A stretch of DNA of 7,208 nucleotides from an uncultured Rhodocyclaceae bacterium (GTDB lineage: Bacteria > Pseudomonadota > Gammaproteobacteria > Burkholderiales > Rhodocyclaceae), in contig URNG01000133.1 of assembly GCA_900549295.1 (NCBI GenBank), forward strand, positions 1 to 7,208, written 5' to 3'. The position numbers and the translations under genes were made by a program. Positions 1 through 5,306 of this stretch are shown here, piece by piece; within the stretch, counting starts at the first letter, position 1; every line of letters begins with the position of its first letter. Under the pieces are notes generated by a model, which was not told where the DNA came from, ran no database searches, and saw only the letters and a list, made by a program, of their open reading frames with translations.

Positions 1-1
1 C

Positions 2-61
2 ATCCCATTCCCCCTGGGGCCGCGGCGCACGGTATCGGCTTCGCTGACGGTGGATTTCTGA
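2..61 (+). CDS. C-terminal tail of a probable TonB-dependent outer-membrane receptor (5' partial)
   Basis: Only the last 19 codons are inside the window, ending at a TGA at 59-61. The peptide ends PRRTVSASLTVDF. An alternating polar/apolar last strand with a terminal phenylalanine is the usual end of an outer-membrane beta-barrel, and a PRT-type motif before the last strand is common in TonB-dependent siderophore receptors. The genes downstream (two small membrane proteins and a PepSY membrane protein) are ones often found beside siderophore receptors, which supports the reading. The family knowledge is solid, but the visible piece is short, so the assignment is an inference. The plug domain, TonB box and ligand cannot be judged. 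The receptor would import a ferric siderophore or similar iron complex across the outer membrane. Confidence 0.55.
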   Translation: MPFPLGPRRTVSASLTVDF

Positions 62-73
62 CGAACCGGTTCG
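62..73. repeat. 12-bp perfect palindrome after the receptor stop codon
   Basis: CGAACCGGTTCG begins one base after the TGA of the receptor tail. It is a perfect palindrome but can form only a short 4-bp stem with a CCGG loop, with no T-run behind it. It could be a protein-binding site or chance in GC-rich DNA; the separate hairpin at 86-115 is the better terminator. Confidence 0.3.
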
Positions 74-85
74 CATGCTGACGAT

Positions 86-120
86 TCCGCCGGGTGCCGC
101 GAGGCGTCTGGCGGAGTTTT
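86..120 (+). terminator. Rho-independent terminator downstream of the receptor gene
   Basis: Positions 86-98 pair with 103-115 to give a 13-bp stem (10 Watson-Crick pairs and 3 G-U wobbles) closed by a GCGA loop at 99-102, a stable GNRA-type tetraloop. The stem is followed by G and then TTTT at 117-120. It starts 25 bases after the receptor stop codon, where an intrinsic terminator is expected. It would end or attenuate the receptor transcript before the small membrane-protein genes, so those genes depend on read-through or their own promoter. Confidence 0.72.
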
Positions 121-178
121 CGTTGCGGCGCGTCGCTTTGATTTGTGATTTCGATTTTTCGACAGGTAAAAAACGAGC
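121..178 (+). promoter_or_regulatory. AT-rich leader before the small membrane-protein genes
   Basis: After the terminator the sequence becomes T-rich for about 25 bases, unusual in this GC-rich window, with three GATTT units at 140, 147 and 153. TTGATT at 138-143 or TTGTGA at 143-148 could be a weak -35, but no convincing -10 lies at the right distance and still upstream of the start codon. AGG at 164-166 is a distant, weak Shine-Dalgarno for the ATG at 179. A promoter here is plausible because a terminator lies just upstream, but I cannot place it. Confidence 0.25.
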
Positions 179-451
179 ATGCCCGTTTTCATCGTTTGTG
201 GCCTGACCGCCATCGTCCTGGGAGGCTTCTGCTTCTACGCGGCTTCCCCCAACCAGTGTCTTTTCGGCCAAGCCTGGCCGCGTCGGCTGGCGCATGCGGC
301 GGGTGTCTGCCTGCTGCTGGCTGGCTTGCTGGCGCTGGCGCAGGAGATGCAGCGCCTGACCGCCGTTTTCGTTTTCAGCACCGCGCTGATGCTGGTGTTG
401 ACCGTTCTGCCCTATCTCGGAGCCTTGCTGCATGTCCGCCGCACCCGCTGA
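179..451 (+). CDS. Small inner-membrane protein, DUF3325-like, of a siderophore-uptake locus
   Basis: The 90-residue protein has three predicted membrane helices, at about residues 2-22, 38-56 and 61-84. A short polar loop after helix 1 contains SPNQ (23-26), and the C-terminus is basic (HVRRTR). Size, topology and position before a second small membrane protein and a PepSY protein fit the DUF3325 family, often annotated only as an iron-uptake accessory protein. I infer the family from this pattern and from memory of family members, not from an alignment. The ATG at 179 has only a weak ribosome site (AGG, spacing 12), but earlier starts are in other frames. The stop overlaps the next gene by 20 bases, so the two are probably translated together. 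Its biochemical role is unknown; helping the PepSY protein assemble or work is a guess. Confidence 0.72.
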   Translation: MPVFIVCGLTAIVLGGFCFYAASPNQCLFGQAWPRRLAHAAGVCLLLAGLLALAQEMQRLTAVFVFSTALMLVLTVLPYLGALLHVRRTR

Positions 452-761
452 ATTCTCCCCGCCGCCCTGCCAACCCGCGCCCATCCGGCGGGACTGGCTG
501 TCCAAGACGCTCGCCGGGCTGCTCCTCGGCCTGGTGCTGGCATTCGCGGCAAGCGCGTGGCTGGCGACGCTGCTTTCCGGTCTGCCGATTTCCGAACGCG
601 GCCAGCTCGCCATGTGGAGCGTGCCGCCGGTCTGGCTCGGCGTGTTGTCAGGCGCGTATTTCTTCGCCAGCGGCGGGCGGGCCTGGCTGTGGCTGGGCGG
701 TGCCAGCCTGCTTGCCTGGGGCGGGCTGCTGGCGCTGCGGCTGGCGGGAGGTGCGGCATGA
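432..761 (+). CDS. Small inner-membrane protein, DUF3649-like, iron-uptake accessory
   Basis: The 109-residue protein begins with about 20 proline-rich, cytoplasm-like residues. Three predicted helices follow, at about 25-50, 58-79 and 83-104. The motif SKTLAGLLLG at 24-33, a helix containing MWSVPPVWLGVLSG (61-74) and the GGRAWLWLGGA turn (81-91) resemble DUF3649-type proteins, which sit beside PepSY proteins in siderophore clusters and are often labelled iron transporter. That label is family annotation; no transport activity can be read from the sequence. The ATG at 432 has a good Shine-Dalgarno (GGAG at 419-422, spacing 9). The gene overlaps the previous one by 20 bases and the next by 4 (ATGA), a compact translationally coupled unit. 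The family call is moderate; that this is a real gene is well supported by coding pattern, spacing and topology. Confidence 0.78.
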   Translation: MSAAPAEFSPPPCQPAPIRRDWLSKTLAGLLLGLVLAFAASAWLATLLSGLPISERGQLAMWSVPPVWLGVLSGAYFFASGGRAWLWLGGASLLAWGGLLALRLAGGAA

Positions 762-2389
762 GGAGCGATTTCATCCGTATCTATAAATCGGTGCATACCT
801 GGACGGGCATCGTTAGCGGACTGGCCTTGTTCATCGCCTTCTACGCGGGGGCGCTGACCGTGTTCAAGGAGCCGCTGCGGCAGTGGTCCACGCCGCCCGC
901 CGCCCGCATGCAGGGCGTGCCGCCGGATGCCGTGCAGCCGCTCATCGTGGATACGCTGGCGAGCACGCCGGCTGCCGCGCGCGGTTTCGTCCTGCGTCTG
1001 GAAGGGGGGCTGATCGTCCCGCGCCTGGAATGGCAGGTGCGCGACCCGCAGGCGGACGATCACGACGAGAGCGCCGTCCGCCATTTCTCTGCCGTGCGGG
1101 ATGCGGCTGGCCGCGTCCAGGTGGTCGAGGAAGCGCCGTCGCGGCTGGTCGAATTCATCGACGTGCTGCACCGCGTCGTCGGCCTGCCGACGGATTCCGA
1201 TCCGCATCGCTGGATCATGGGGGCGATCTGCGTGCTGTACACGGTGGCGCTGGTATCGGGCGTGATCGTGCTGCTGCCTTCGCTGGTCAAGGATTTTTTC
1301 GCGCTACGCGTGAGCAGGAACAGAAAGCGCATGTGGCTGGACGCGCACAACGTGGTGGGCATCATCAGCTTGCCGTTTCATGTGGTCATGGCGCTGACCG
1401 CCGTGGTTTTCGCTTACCACGATCAGATTTATGCCGTGCAGGACGAAATCGTGCACGGCGGCGAATGGAGTCAGGCATTCCGCCCGCCGCCGGGCCAGCC
1501 CAGCACAACAGCCGCGCCGCGCGATCCTGCGAGCATGCTGACGCCGGGGCGGTTGTTGCAGACCGTGCAGGCTGCCGCGCCGGGATTCGAGGTGAGCCGC
1601 CTGCAATACCAGCAGCCGGCCGGGCCGCGTGCCGTGGTGCGCGTCTGGGGCAAGGACCCGGCGGCTATCTCGCCGCGCGCGGTAGGCGGTTTCGCCACCC
1701 TCGATCCATACAGCGGCGAGTTGCTCGCCACCGATTTCATGCCGGGCCGGCAGAACACGCCCAACCTTTTCCTCGCCAGTTTCTTCGCGCTGCACATGGC
1801 TTCATTCGGCGGCACGGCCACGCTCTGGCTGTATTTCCTGCTCGGGCTGGCCGGCGCATGGTTGTTCTACGGCGGCAATCTGCTCTGGGTCGAAACCCGC
1901 CGCAAGGCGCAGCGCAAGGATGCCGCAATGCCGGTGCAGCGCCGCGATACCTGGCTGATGGCGGCCGCCACCGTCGGCGTTTGCCTCGGCTGCGTGGCGG
2001 GCGTTTCGCTGACCATCGCCGCCGCCAAATGGCTGCCGGGCCGGGTGGTGAACCTCGCGGACTGGCACATGGGCATCTACTACGCCGTTTTCTTCGCCGC
2101 CATCGGCTGGGCTTTCTGGCGCGGCGCGGCGCGCGCCGCCGTGCCTCTGCTCTGGCTGACCGTGGCCTGCACGGCGGCGATTCCGCTCGGCACGCTGCTG
2201 GCCTGGGTCGTTCCCGGTGCCGGTTTGTGGGCGTATACCCGTCCGGCGGCGCTGGGGGTGGATGCGACCGCCGCCGTCGGCGCGCTGTGCTTCGCCTGGA
2301 TGGCACGCGCCACGGCGCGGCGCGTGCGACATGGGCCGGCGGATAGCGTCTGGTCGGCAGCCGCGCCGGTTGCGGCGGAGCAGGGGTAG
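758..2389 (+). CDS. PepSY-domain membrane protein, probable siderophore-iron reductase (FoxB/FpvG type)
   Basis: The 543-residue inner-membrane protein belongs to the PepSY_TM family. An N-terminal helix spans about 14-36. A periplasmic PepSY-like domain follows at about 50-135, then helices at 152-174 and 198-220, a second PepSY-like domain at about 262-328 ending LDPYSGELLATD, and further helices near 352-373, 398-421, 438-456, 460-488 and 500-517. Histidines near membrane segments are typical of the family: H13 (KSVHTWTG), H138, H197 and H208 (DAHNVVGIISLPFH), H346 (FFALHMASFGG) and H437 (DWHMGIYY); some may bind heme. Characterised relatives FpvG and FoxB of Pseudomonas act in reductive iron release from siderophores, and the receptor tail upstream fits this. 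The start at 758 is set by GGGAGGT at 746-752 and the 4-base ATGA overlap. An in-frame upstream ATG at 557 would add 67 residues out of frame with the real small gene and is rejected. Substrate is unknown. Confidence 0.9.
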   Translation: MRSDFIRIYKSVHTWTGIVSGLALFIAFYAGALTVFKEPLRQWSTPPAARMQGVPPDAVQPLIVDTLASTPAAARGFVLRLEGGLIVPRLEWQVRDPQADDHDESAVRHFSAVRDAAGRVQVVEEAPSRLVEFIDVLHRVVGLPTDSDPHRWIMGAICVLYTVALVSGVIVLLPSLVKDFFALRVSRNRKRMWLDAHNVVGIISLPFHVVMALTAVVFAYHDQIYAVQDEIVHGGEWSQAFRPPPGQPSTTAAPRDPASMLTPGRLLQTVQAAAPGFEVSRLQYQQPAGPRAVVRVWGKDPAAISPRAVGGFATLDPYSGELLATDFMPGRQNTPNLFLASFFALHMASFGGTATLWLYFLLGLAGAWLFYGGNLLWVETRRKAQRKDAAMPVQRRDTWLMAAATVGVCLGCVAGVSLTIAAAKWLPGRVVNLADWHMGIYYAVFFAAIGWAFWRGAARAAVPLLWLTVACTAAIPLGTLLAWVVPGAGLWAYTRPAALGVDATAAVGALCFAWMARATARRVRHGPADSVWSAAAPVAAEQG

Positions 2390-2403
2390 GGACGATTGGC
2401 GTA

Positions 2404-2430
2404 TGTCCGGCCCATTCCCCGGGCCGGGCA
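2404..2430. terminator. GC-rich hairpin at the convergent junction, possible bidirectional terminator
   Basis: CCGGCCC (2407-2413) and GGGCCGG (2421-2427) form a perfect 7-bp stem around a 7-base loop. On the + strand the stem extends to 10 bp using 2404-2406 with 2428-2430, including one wobble. It lies 15 bases past the PepSY stop and 15 bases past the end of the convergent transporter gene. No clean T-run follows on either strand, so it is a weak intrinsic terminator by the usual rules, but its strength and position suggest it blocks convergent transcription. Confidence 0.5.
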
Positions 2431-2460
2431 GGCAGCCCCTATCTTTCAGGCGCTGCCTGC
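2428..2460. repeat. 9-bp inverted repeat overlapping the terminator hairpin
   Basis: GCAGGCAGC at 2428-2436 is a perfect inverted match to GCTGCCTGC at 2452-2460, with a 15-base loop that contains the stop codon of the - strand transporter gene (2446-2448). It shares bases 2428-2430 with the hairpin at 2404-2430, so the two full stems compete. It may be a second terminator element or a 3'-end stabilising structure. Confidence 0.45.
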
Positions 2461-3669
2461 GGGAGGCGGGTGCAAGGGGGAGGGGCCGGCCAGCACGAAG
2501 TTGAGCCGCAGGGCGTGAATGAGCGGTTCGGCGCGGGCGCGTTCGCTGAAACGGCGCTCGATTTCCTGGGGCGGGACGCCGTCGTTCAGGTGGCTGGCGG
2601 TGAAGTAGAGGTCGATTTCGATCTGTCCGTCGAGATAGTGCAGGATCATCCGCTCCGGGCGGGGCAGGTCGGCGAACAGCCGTTCCAGGCGGGGGCGCAG
2701 GACGTCCCGGCTGGGTAGCCGGCTGGCGGCCTGATCGGCTTCGTTGCCGACTTCCGGGTCGATGTGCACCAGCACATCGAGCACGTCTTCGTGCGCGGCA
2801 AGAATGGCGGCGCGGGCGGCTTCGGCGATCTGGTGACCTTCGGAGACGCTGATGCGCGGATCGACCTGGACATGCACATCGACCAGCACCTGATGCGCCA
2901 TGCGCCGGGTGCGCAGATCATGCACGCCGCGCACGCCGTGGCTGGCGAGCAGGGTGGCGCGGATGGCCGCGACCCGGTTTTCGTCGAGGCCGGTGTCGAT
3001 CAGTTCGCGCAGGGCTTCGAGCGCCAGTTCGGCGCCCATTTTGAGGATCATGAAACCCATCAGCACGGCGGCCAGCGCGTCGAGAAAAGCCCAGCCGAGC
3101 AGCGCGCCGCCGATGCCGACCACCACGACCAGCGCGGAAGCGGCGTCGGCACGCGAATGCAGCGCATTGGCGGTGAGCAGCGGCGAGCGCAGGCGGCGGG
3201 CGACGCCGATCAGGTAGCGGTACAGCCCCTCCTTGGCGACGACGGTGAGCACGGCGATCCAGAACGCCAGCCAGCCGACGGGTTCGGCGCCGACGCTGCT
3301 GGCCAGTTGCTGCCCGGATTGCCACATGATGCCGCCGCCGACGGCGATCAGCGATACCCCCAGCAGCAAGGTGGCGGCGGTTTCGATGCGGGCGTGACCG
3401 TAGGGATGCTGGCCGTCCGCCGGCTGGGCACCCTGGTGACTGGCCCACAGCACGAGAAAATCGGAGAGGAGGTCGGACAGCGAGTGCAGGGCGTGCGCCA
3501 CCAGCGACTGCGAGTGGGCGAGCCAGCCGACCAGCATCTGCGCGCCGGTGAGCAGCAGGTTGATCCAGACGCTGACCCAGGTGGCGCGTTGCGCTGCATC
3601 GGCGCGCTGCGCGCCGGGTTTGGCGGGTGCGGGTGGAGGAAAGGGCGGAGAGGATTGAGCGGTGGGCAT
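2446..3669 (-). CDS. Cation diffusion facilitator (FieF-like) divalent metal efflux transporter with extended C-terminus
   Basis: The 407-residue inner-membrane protein exports a divalent metal (Zn, Fe or similar) by proton antiport in the CDF family. After a proline/alanine-rich tail (1-25) comes a six-helix domain. The transport site is visible as HSLSD (H62, D66, with D70 after it) in helix 2 and HSRAD (H171, D175) in helix 5; HPYGHARIE (88-96) is the conserved helix 2-3 loop. The cytoplasmic domain (about 222-310) keeps the FieF-type metal ligands: H250 in HDLRTR, H266, H279, and H302/D304 in HIDP. FieF has DxxxD in helix 2; the HxxxD here is more typical of zinc members, so zinc is the better guess. 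The protein is about 100 residues longer than FieF, and residues 315-395 look like a second, degenerate copy of the cytoplasmic domain. The gene is convergent to the PepSY gene and divergent from the rhodanese gene. The ATG is supported by AGGAC, spacing 8, and short intergenic distance. Confidence 0.93.
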   Translation of the reverse strand: MPTAQSSPPFPPPAPAKPGAQRADAAQRATWVSVWINLLLTGAQMLVGWLAHSQSLVAHALHSLSDLLSDFLVLWASHQGAQPADGQHPYGHARIETAATLLLGVSLIAVGGGIMWQSGQQLASSVGAEPVGWLAFWIAVLTVVAKEGLYRYLIGVARRLRSPLLTANALHSRADAASALVVVVGIGGALLGWAFLDALAAVLMGFMILKMGAELALEALRELIDTGLDENRVAAIRATLLASHGVRGVHDLRTRRMAHQVLVDVHVQVDPRISVSEGHQIAEAARAAILAAHEDVLDVLVHIDPEVGNEADQAASRLPSRDVLRPRLERLFADLPRPERMILHYLDGQIEIDLYFTASHLNDGVPPQEIERRFSERARAEPLIHALRLNFVLAGPSPLHPPPAGSA

Positions 3670-3714
3670 GCAGACTGTCCTATACTGTCGCCCTCGATTT
3701 TAGCAGCGGGCATC
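3670..3714. promoter_or_regulatory. 45-base divergent intergenic region with candidate promoters both ways
   Basis: TATACT at 3681-3686 (5 of 6 to the sigma-70 -10) faces the rhodanese gene and would start transcription about 20 bases before its ATG. On the - strand, TAAAAT (3702-3697, 5 of 6) faces the transporter gene with a similar leader. Neither has a good -35 at 16-18 bases; the nearest on the + strand, TTGAGC at 3655-3660, is 20 bases off and inside the transporter gene. ACTGTC occurs at 3674-3679 and 3684-3689, one helical turn apart, over the + strand -10, and could be an operator. Confidence 0.4.
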
Positions 3715-4167
3715 ATGGGCAGACTGAGGGAAATACTTGAAATCGCGCAGGTACGCGGGCGCGATCTGGAACGGCCTTATGCGGGCGAACTGACGCCGCG
3801 CGAATGCGCCGAATTGTGGGCCGCCGCGCCCGGCGCGCGTCTCGTGGATGTGCGCACGCGCGCCGAATGGGATTGGGTGGGGCGCATTCCGGGCGCGGTG
3901 GAAATCGAATGGAACCAGTATCCGGGCGGCACGCGCAACCCCAATTTCGCCGCAGAATTGCGCCGTCAGGTCGACCCAGAGGCGCTGGTGATGTTCATCT
4001 GCCGCAGCGGCGTGCGCTCGATTGCAGCGGCGGCGCAGGCCAGCGAACTGGGTTATACCAACTGTTACAACGTGCTTGAAGGCTTCGAGGGCGATCGCGA
4101 CGCCTGCGGCCAGCGCAACAAGGTGGGCGGCTGGCGGCACGCCGGTTTGCCCTGGCATCAGGGCTGA
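3715..4167 (+). CDS. Single-domain rhodanese-like sulfurtransferase
   Basis: The 150-residue protein has one rhodanese domain, about residues 25-145. The N-terminal CDC25-like part contains LVDVRTRAEWDWVGRIPGA (43-61), with the usual DVR and the IPGA turn. The active-site loop is CRSGVR with nucleophile C96, a six-residue loop as in sulfur-transferring rhodaneses. The C-terminal part ends NVLEGFEGD (119-127) and GGWRHAGLPW (138-147), the standard closing motif. No signal peptide or membrane segment is seen, so it is probably cytosolic and carries a persulfide on C96. It stands 23 bases before nadA, so co-transcription is likely. A link to building or repairing the NadA iron-sulfur cluster is an attractive inference, but the sequence does not prove it. 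The ATG at 3715 has a weak ribosome site (GGG at 3708-3710); the reading frame stays open far upstream as antisense to the transporter gene, which is not coding. Confidence 0.92.
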   Translation: MGRLREILEIAQVRGRDLERPYAGELTPRECAELWAAAPGARLVDVRTRAEWDWVGRIPGAVEIEWNQYPGGTRNPNFAAELRRQVDPEALVMFICRSGVRSIAAAAQASELGYTNCYNVLEGFEGDRDACGQRNKVGGWRHAGLPWHQG

Positions 4168-4190
4168 TTTTTACGGATACGGACAAGATC

Positions 4191-5288
4191 ATGCACAGCG
4201 CACCGATTGCTTTCCAGCCTTTCAACACGCTTTCCGACGCCGACTGCCAGGAGCGCATCCGCGCCGCCCGCGCCAGGCTGGGCAAAAAGGCCGTCATTCT
4301 CTGCCACCATTACCAGCGCGCCGACGTGTATCAGCACGCCGACCTGACCGGCGATTCGCTCAAGCTCGCCAAGCTGGCGGCGCAGACCGACGCCGAATAC
4401 GTGGTGTTCTGCGGCGTGCATTTCATGGCCGAAGTGGCCGATCTGATGACTTCGCCGCAGCAGACCGCCATCCTGCCCGATCTGGCCGCTGGCTGTTCGA
4501 TGGCAGACATGGCGAATCTGGCCAAGGTCGAGCGCTGCTGGCGCGAGCTTTCGAGCGTGCTGGATGCAGAAAACGAAGTCACGCCGGTGACTTACATCAA
4601 TTCCGCCGCCGACCTGAAAGCCTTTTGCGGCGAGCATGGCGGCATCGTGTGCACCTCGTCGAACGCCGGCACCATCGCGCAATGGGCGTTCGCGCAGCGG
4701 CCCAAGATCCTTTTCTTCCCGGATCAGCACCTCGGGCGCTGGACGGGTCACAAGCTCGGTTTCCCGATGGACGAAATGGTGGTGTGGGACCCCGATCTGG
4801 AAATGGGTGGCCTGACGCCAGAACAGATACGGAAAGCCCGTATCCTCCTCTGGAAGGGCCACTGTTCGGTGCACCAGATGTTCCAGAAGCCGCAGATCGA
4901 CGCCTTCCGCGCCAAATACCCGGAAGGCAGGGTCATCGCCCACCCGGAATGCAATTTCGCGGTGTGCGCGGCGGCGGATTACGTCGGTTCCACCGAGCAC
5001 ATCGTCAAAACGATCAAGGAAGCGGAAAACGGCACGCGCTGGCTGGTCGGCACCGAACTCAATCTGGTCGACCGTTTGGCCAGGGAAGTGCTGCCGCAGG
5101 ACAAGATCGTGCAGTTCATGGCGACCACCATCTGCATGTGCTCGACCATGCAGCGCATCGACCCGCAGCATCTGGCGTGGACGCTGGAAAATCTGGCCGA
5201 GGGCAAGGTCGTGAATCCGATCAAGGTGCCAGCGCACGAAGTGGCATTTGCCCGGCTGGCGCTCGACCGCATGCTGGAAATTTCCTGA
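4191..5288 (+). CDS. nadA: Quinolinate synthase (NadA)
   Basis: The 365-residue enzyme condenses iminoaspartate with dihydroxyacetone phosphate to make quinolinate, the pyridine precursor of NAD, using a [4Fe-4S] cluster in the cytosol. Substrate-site motifs are ILCHHYQ (36-42), DSLKLAK (55-61), FCGVHFMAE (73-81), NSAADLKA (137-144), TSSNA (155-159), HPECN (251-255) and GTELNLVDRL (287-296). Cluster ligands by motif are C102 in AAGCSMADM, C225 in KGHCSVHQ, and C317 in MCSTM; C315 lies two residues before and is the alternative. Length is close to the E. coli enzyme. The start at 4191 has a weak ribosome site (GGAC around 4180-4184). It lies between the rhodanese gene (23-base gap) and the YbhP-like gene (18-base gap to its ATG). 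nadB and nadC are not in the window. A small hairpin with atypical codons lies at 4818-4853. Confidence 0.97.
   Translation: MHSAPIAFQPFNTLSDADCQERIRAARARLGKKAVILCHHYQRADVYQHADLTGDSLKLAKLAAQTDAEYVVFCGVHFMAEVADLMTSPQQTAILPDLAAGCSMADMANLAKVERCWRELSSVLDAENEVTPVTYINSAADLKAFCGEHGGIVCTSSNAGTIAQWAFAQRPKILFFPDQHLGRWTGHKLGFPMDEMVVWDPDLEMGGLTPEQIRKARILLWKGHCSVHQMFQKPQIDAFRAKYPEGRVIAHPECNFAVCAAADYVGSTEHIVKTIKEAENGTRWLVGTELNLVDRLAREVLPQDKIVQFMATTICMCSTMQRIDPQHLAWTLENLAEGKVVNPIKVPAHEVAFARLALDRMLEIS
4818..4853 (+). other. Hairpin inside nadA with atypical codons
   Basis: GATACGG (4826-4832) and CCGTATC (4838-4844) make a perfect 7-bp stem with a 5-base loop. It is extended by CCAGA (4818-4822) pairing with TCTGG (4849-4853) across an internal loop of 3 and 4 bases. 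The stem uses ATA and CGG codons (Ile213, Arg214) where neighbouring genes mostly use ATC and CGC. It may be a regulatory or stability element within the message, or chance. Confidence 0.35.
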
Positions 5289-5291
5289 GCC

Positions 5292-5296
5292 GGGAG
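5292..5296 (+). promoter_or_regulatory. Shine-Dalgarno that decides the start of the YbhP-like gene
   Basis: GGGAG lies four bases after the nadA stop codon. It is 10 bases before the ATG at 5307 but only one base before the in-frame GTG at 5298, which is too close for initiation. This favours the ATG at 5307. Confidence 0.6.
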
Positions 5297-5306
5297 CGTG
5301 CCTGCC

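Noticed and set aside
135..165. Classical Fur box before the membrane-protein operon
   Set aside because: No stretch matches the 19-bp consensus well; only repeated GATTT units were seen, so it is kept as a low-interest observation.
557..757. Upstream in-frame ATG that would extend the PepSY protein by 67 residues
   Set aside because: The added residues are arginine/alanine-rich and out of frame with the well-formed small membrane protein encoded there; the ATG at 758 has a good ribosome site and the family start motif.
145..786. Alternative + strand frame of 213 codons over the two small membrane genes
   Set aside because: Proline/arginine/cysteine-rich shadow product; the overlapping frames encode clean three-helix membrane proteins with ribosome sites and coupled ends.
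883..2346. Alternative + strand frame of 487 codons over the PepSY gene
   Set aside because: Arginine/alanine/glycine-rich shadow of the PepSY gene with no domain or ribosome site.
2764..3714. Open + strand frame running antisense through the transporter gene into the rhodanese gene, which could suggest a long fusion protein
   Set aside because: The upstream part is low-complexity antisense sequence opposite a clear CDF gene; the rhodanese domain is complete from the ATG at 3715.
3670..3726. Direct repeat GCAGACTG at 3669-3677 and 3719-3726 as a possible attachment or target-site duplication
   Set aside because: Only 8 bases, with no mobile-element gene or inverted repeats between the copies.
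5298..5306. GTG start for the YbhP-like protein
   Set aside because: The only Shine-Dalgarno sits one base before it; the ATG at 5307 has workable spacing and fits the family N-terminus.
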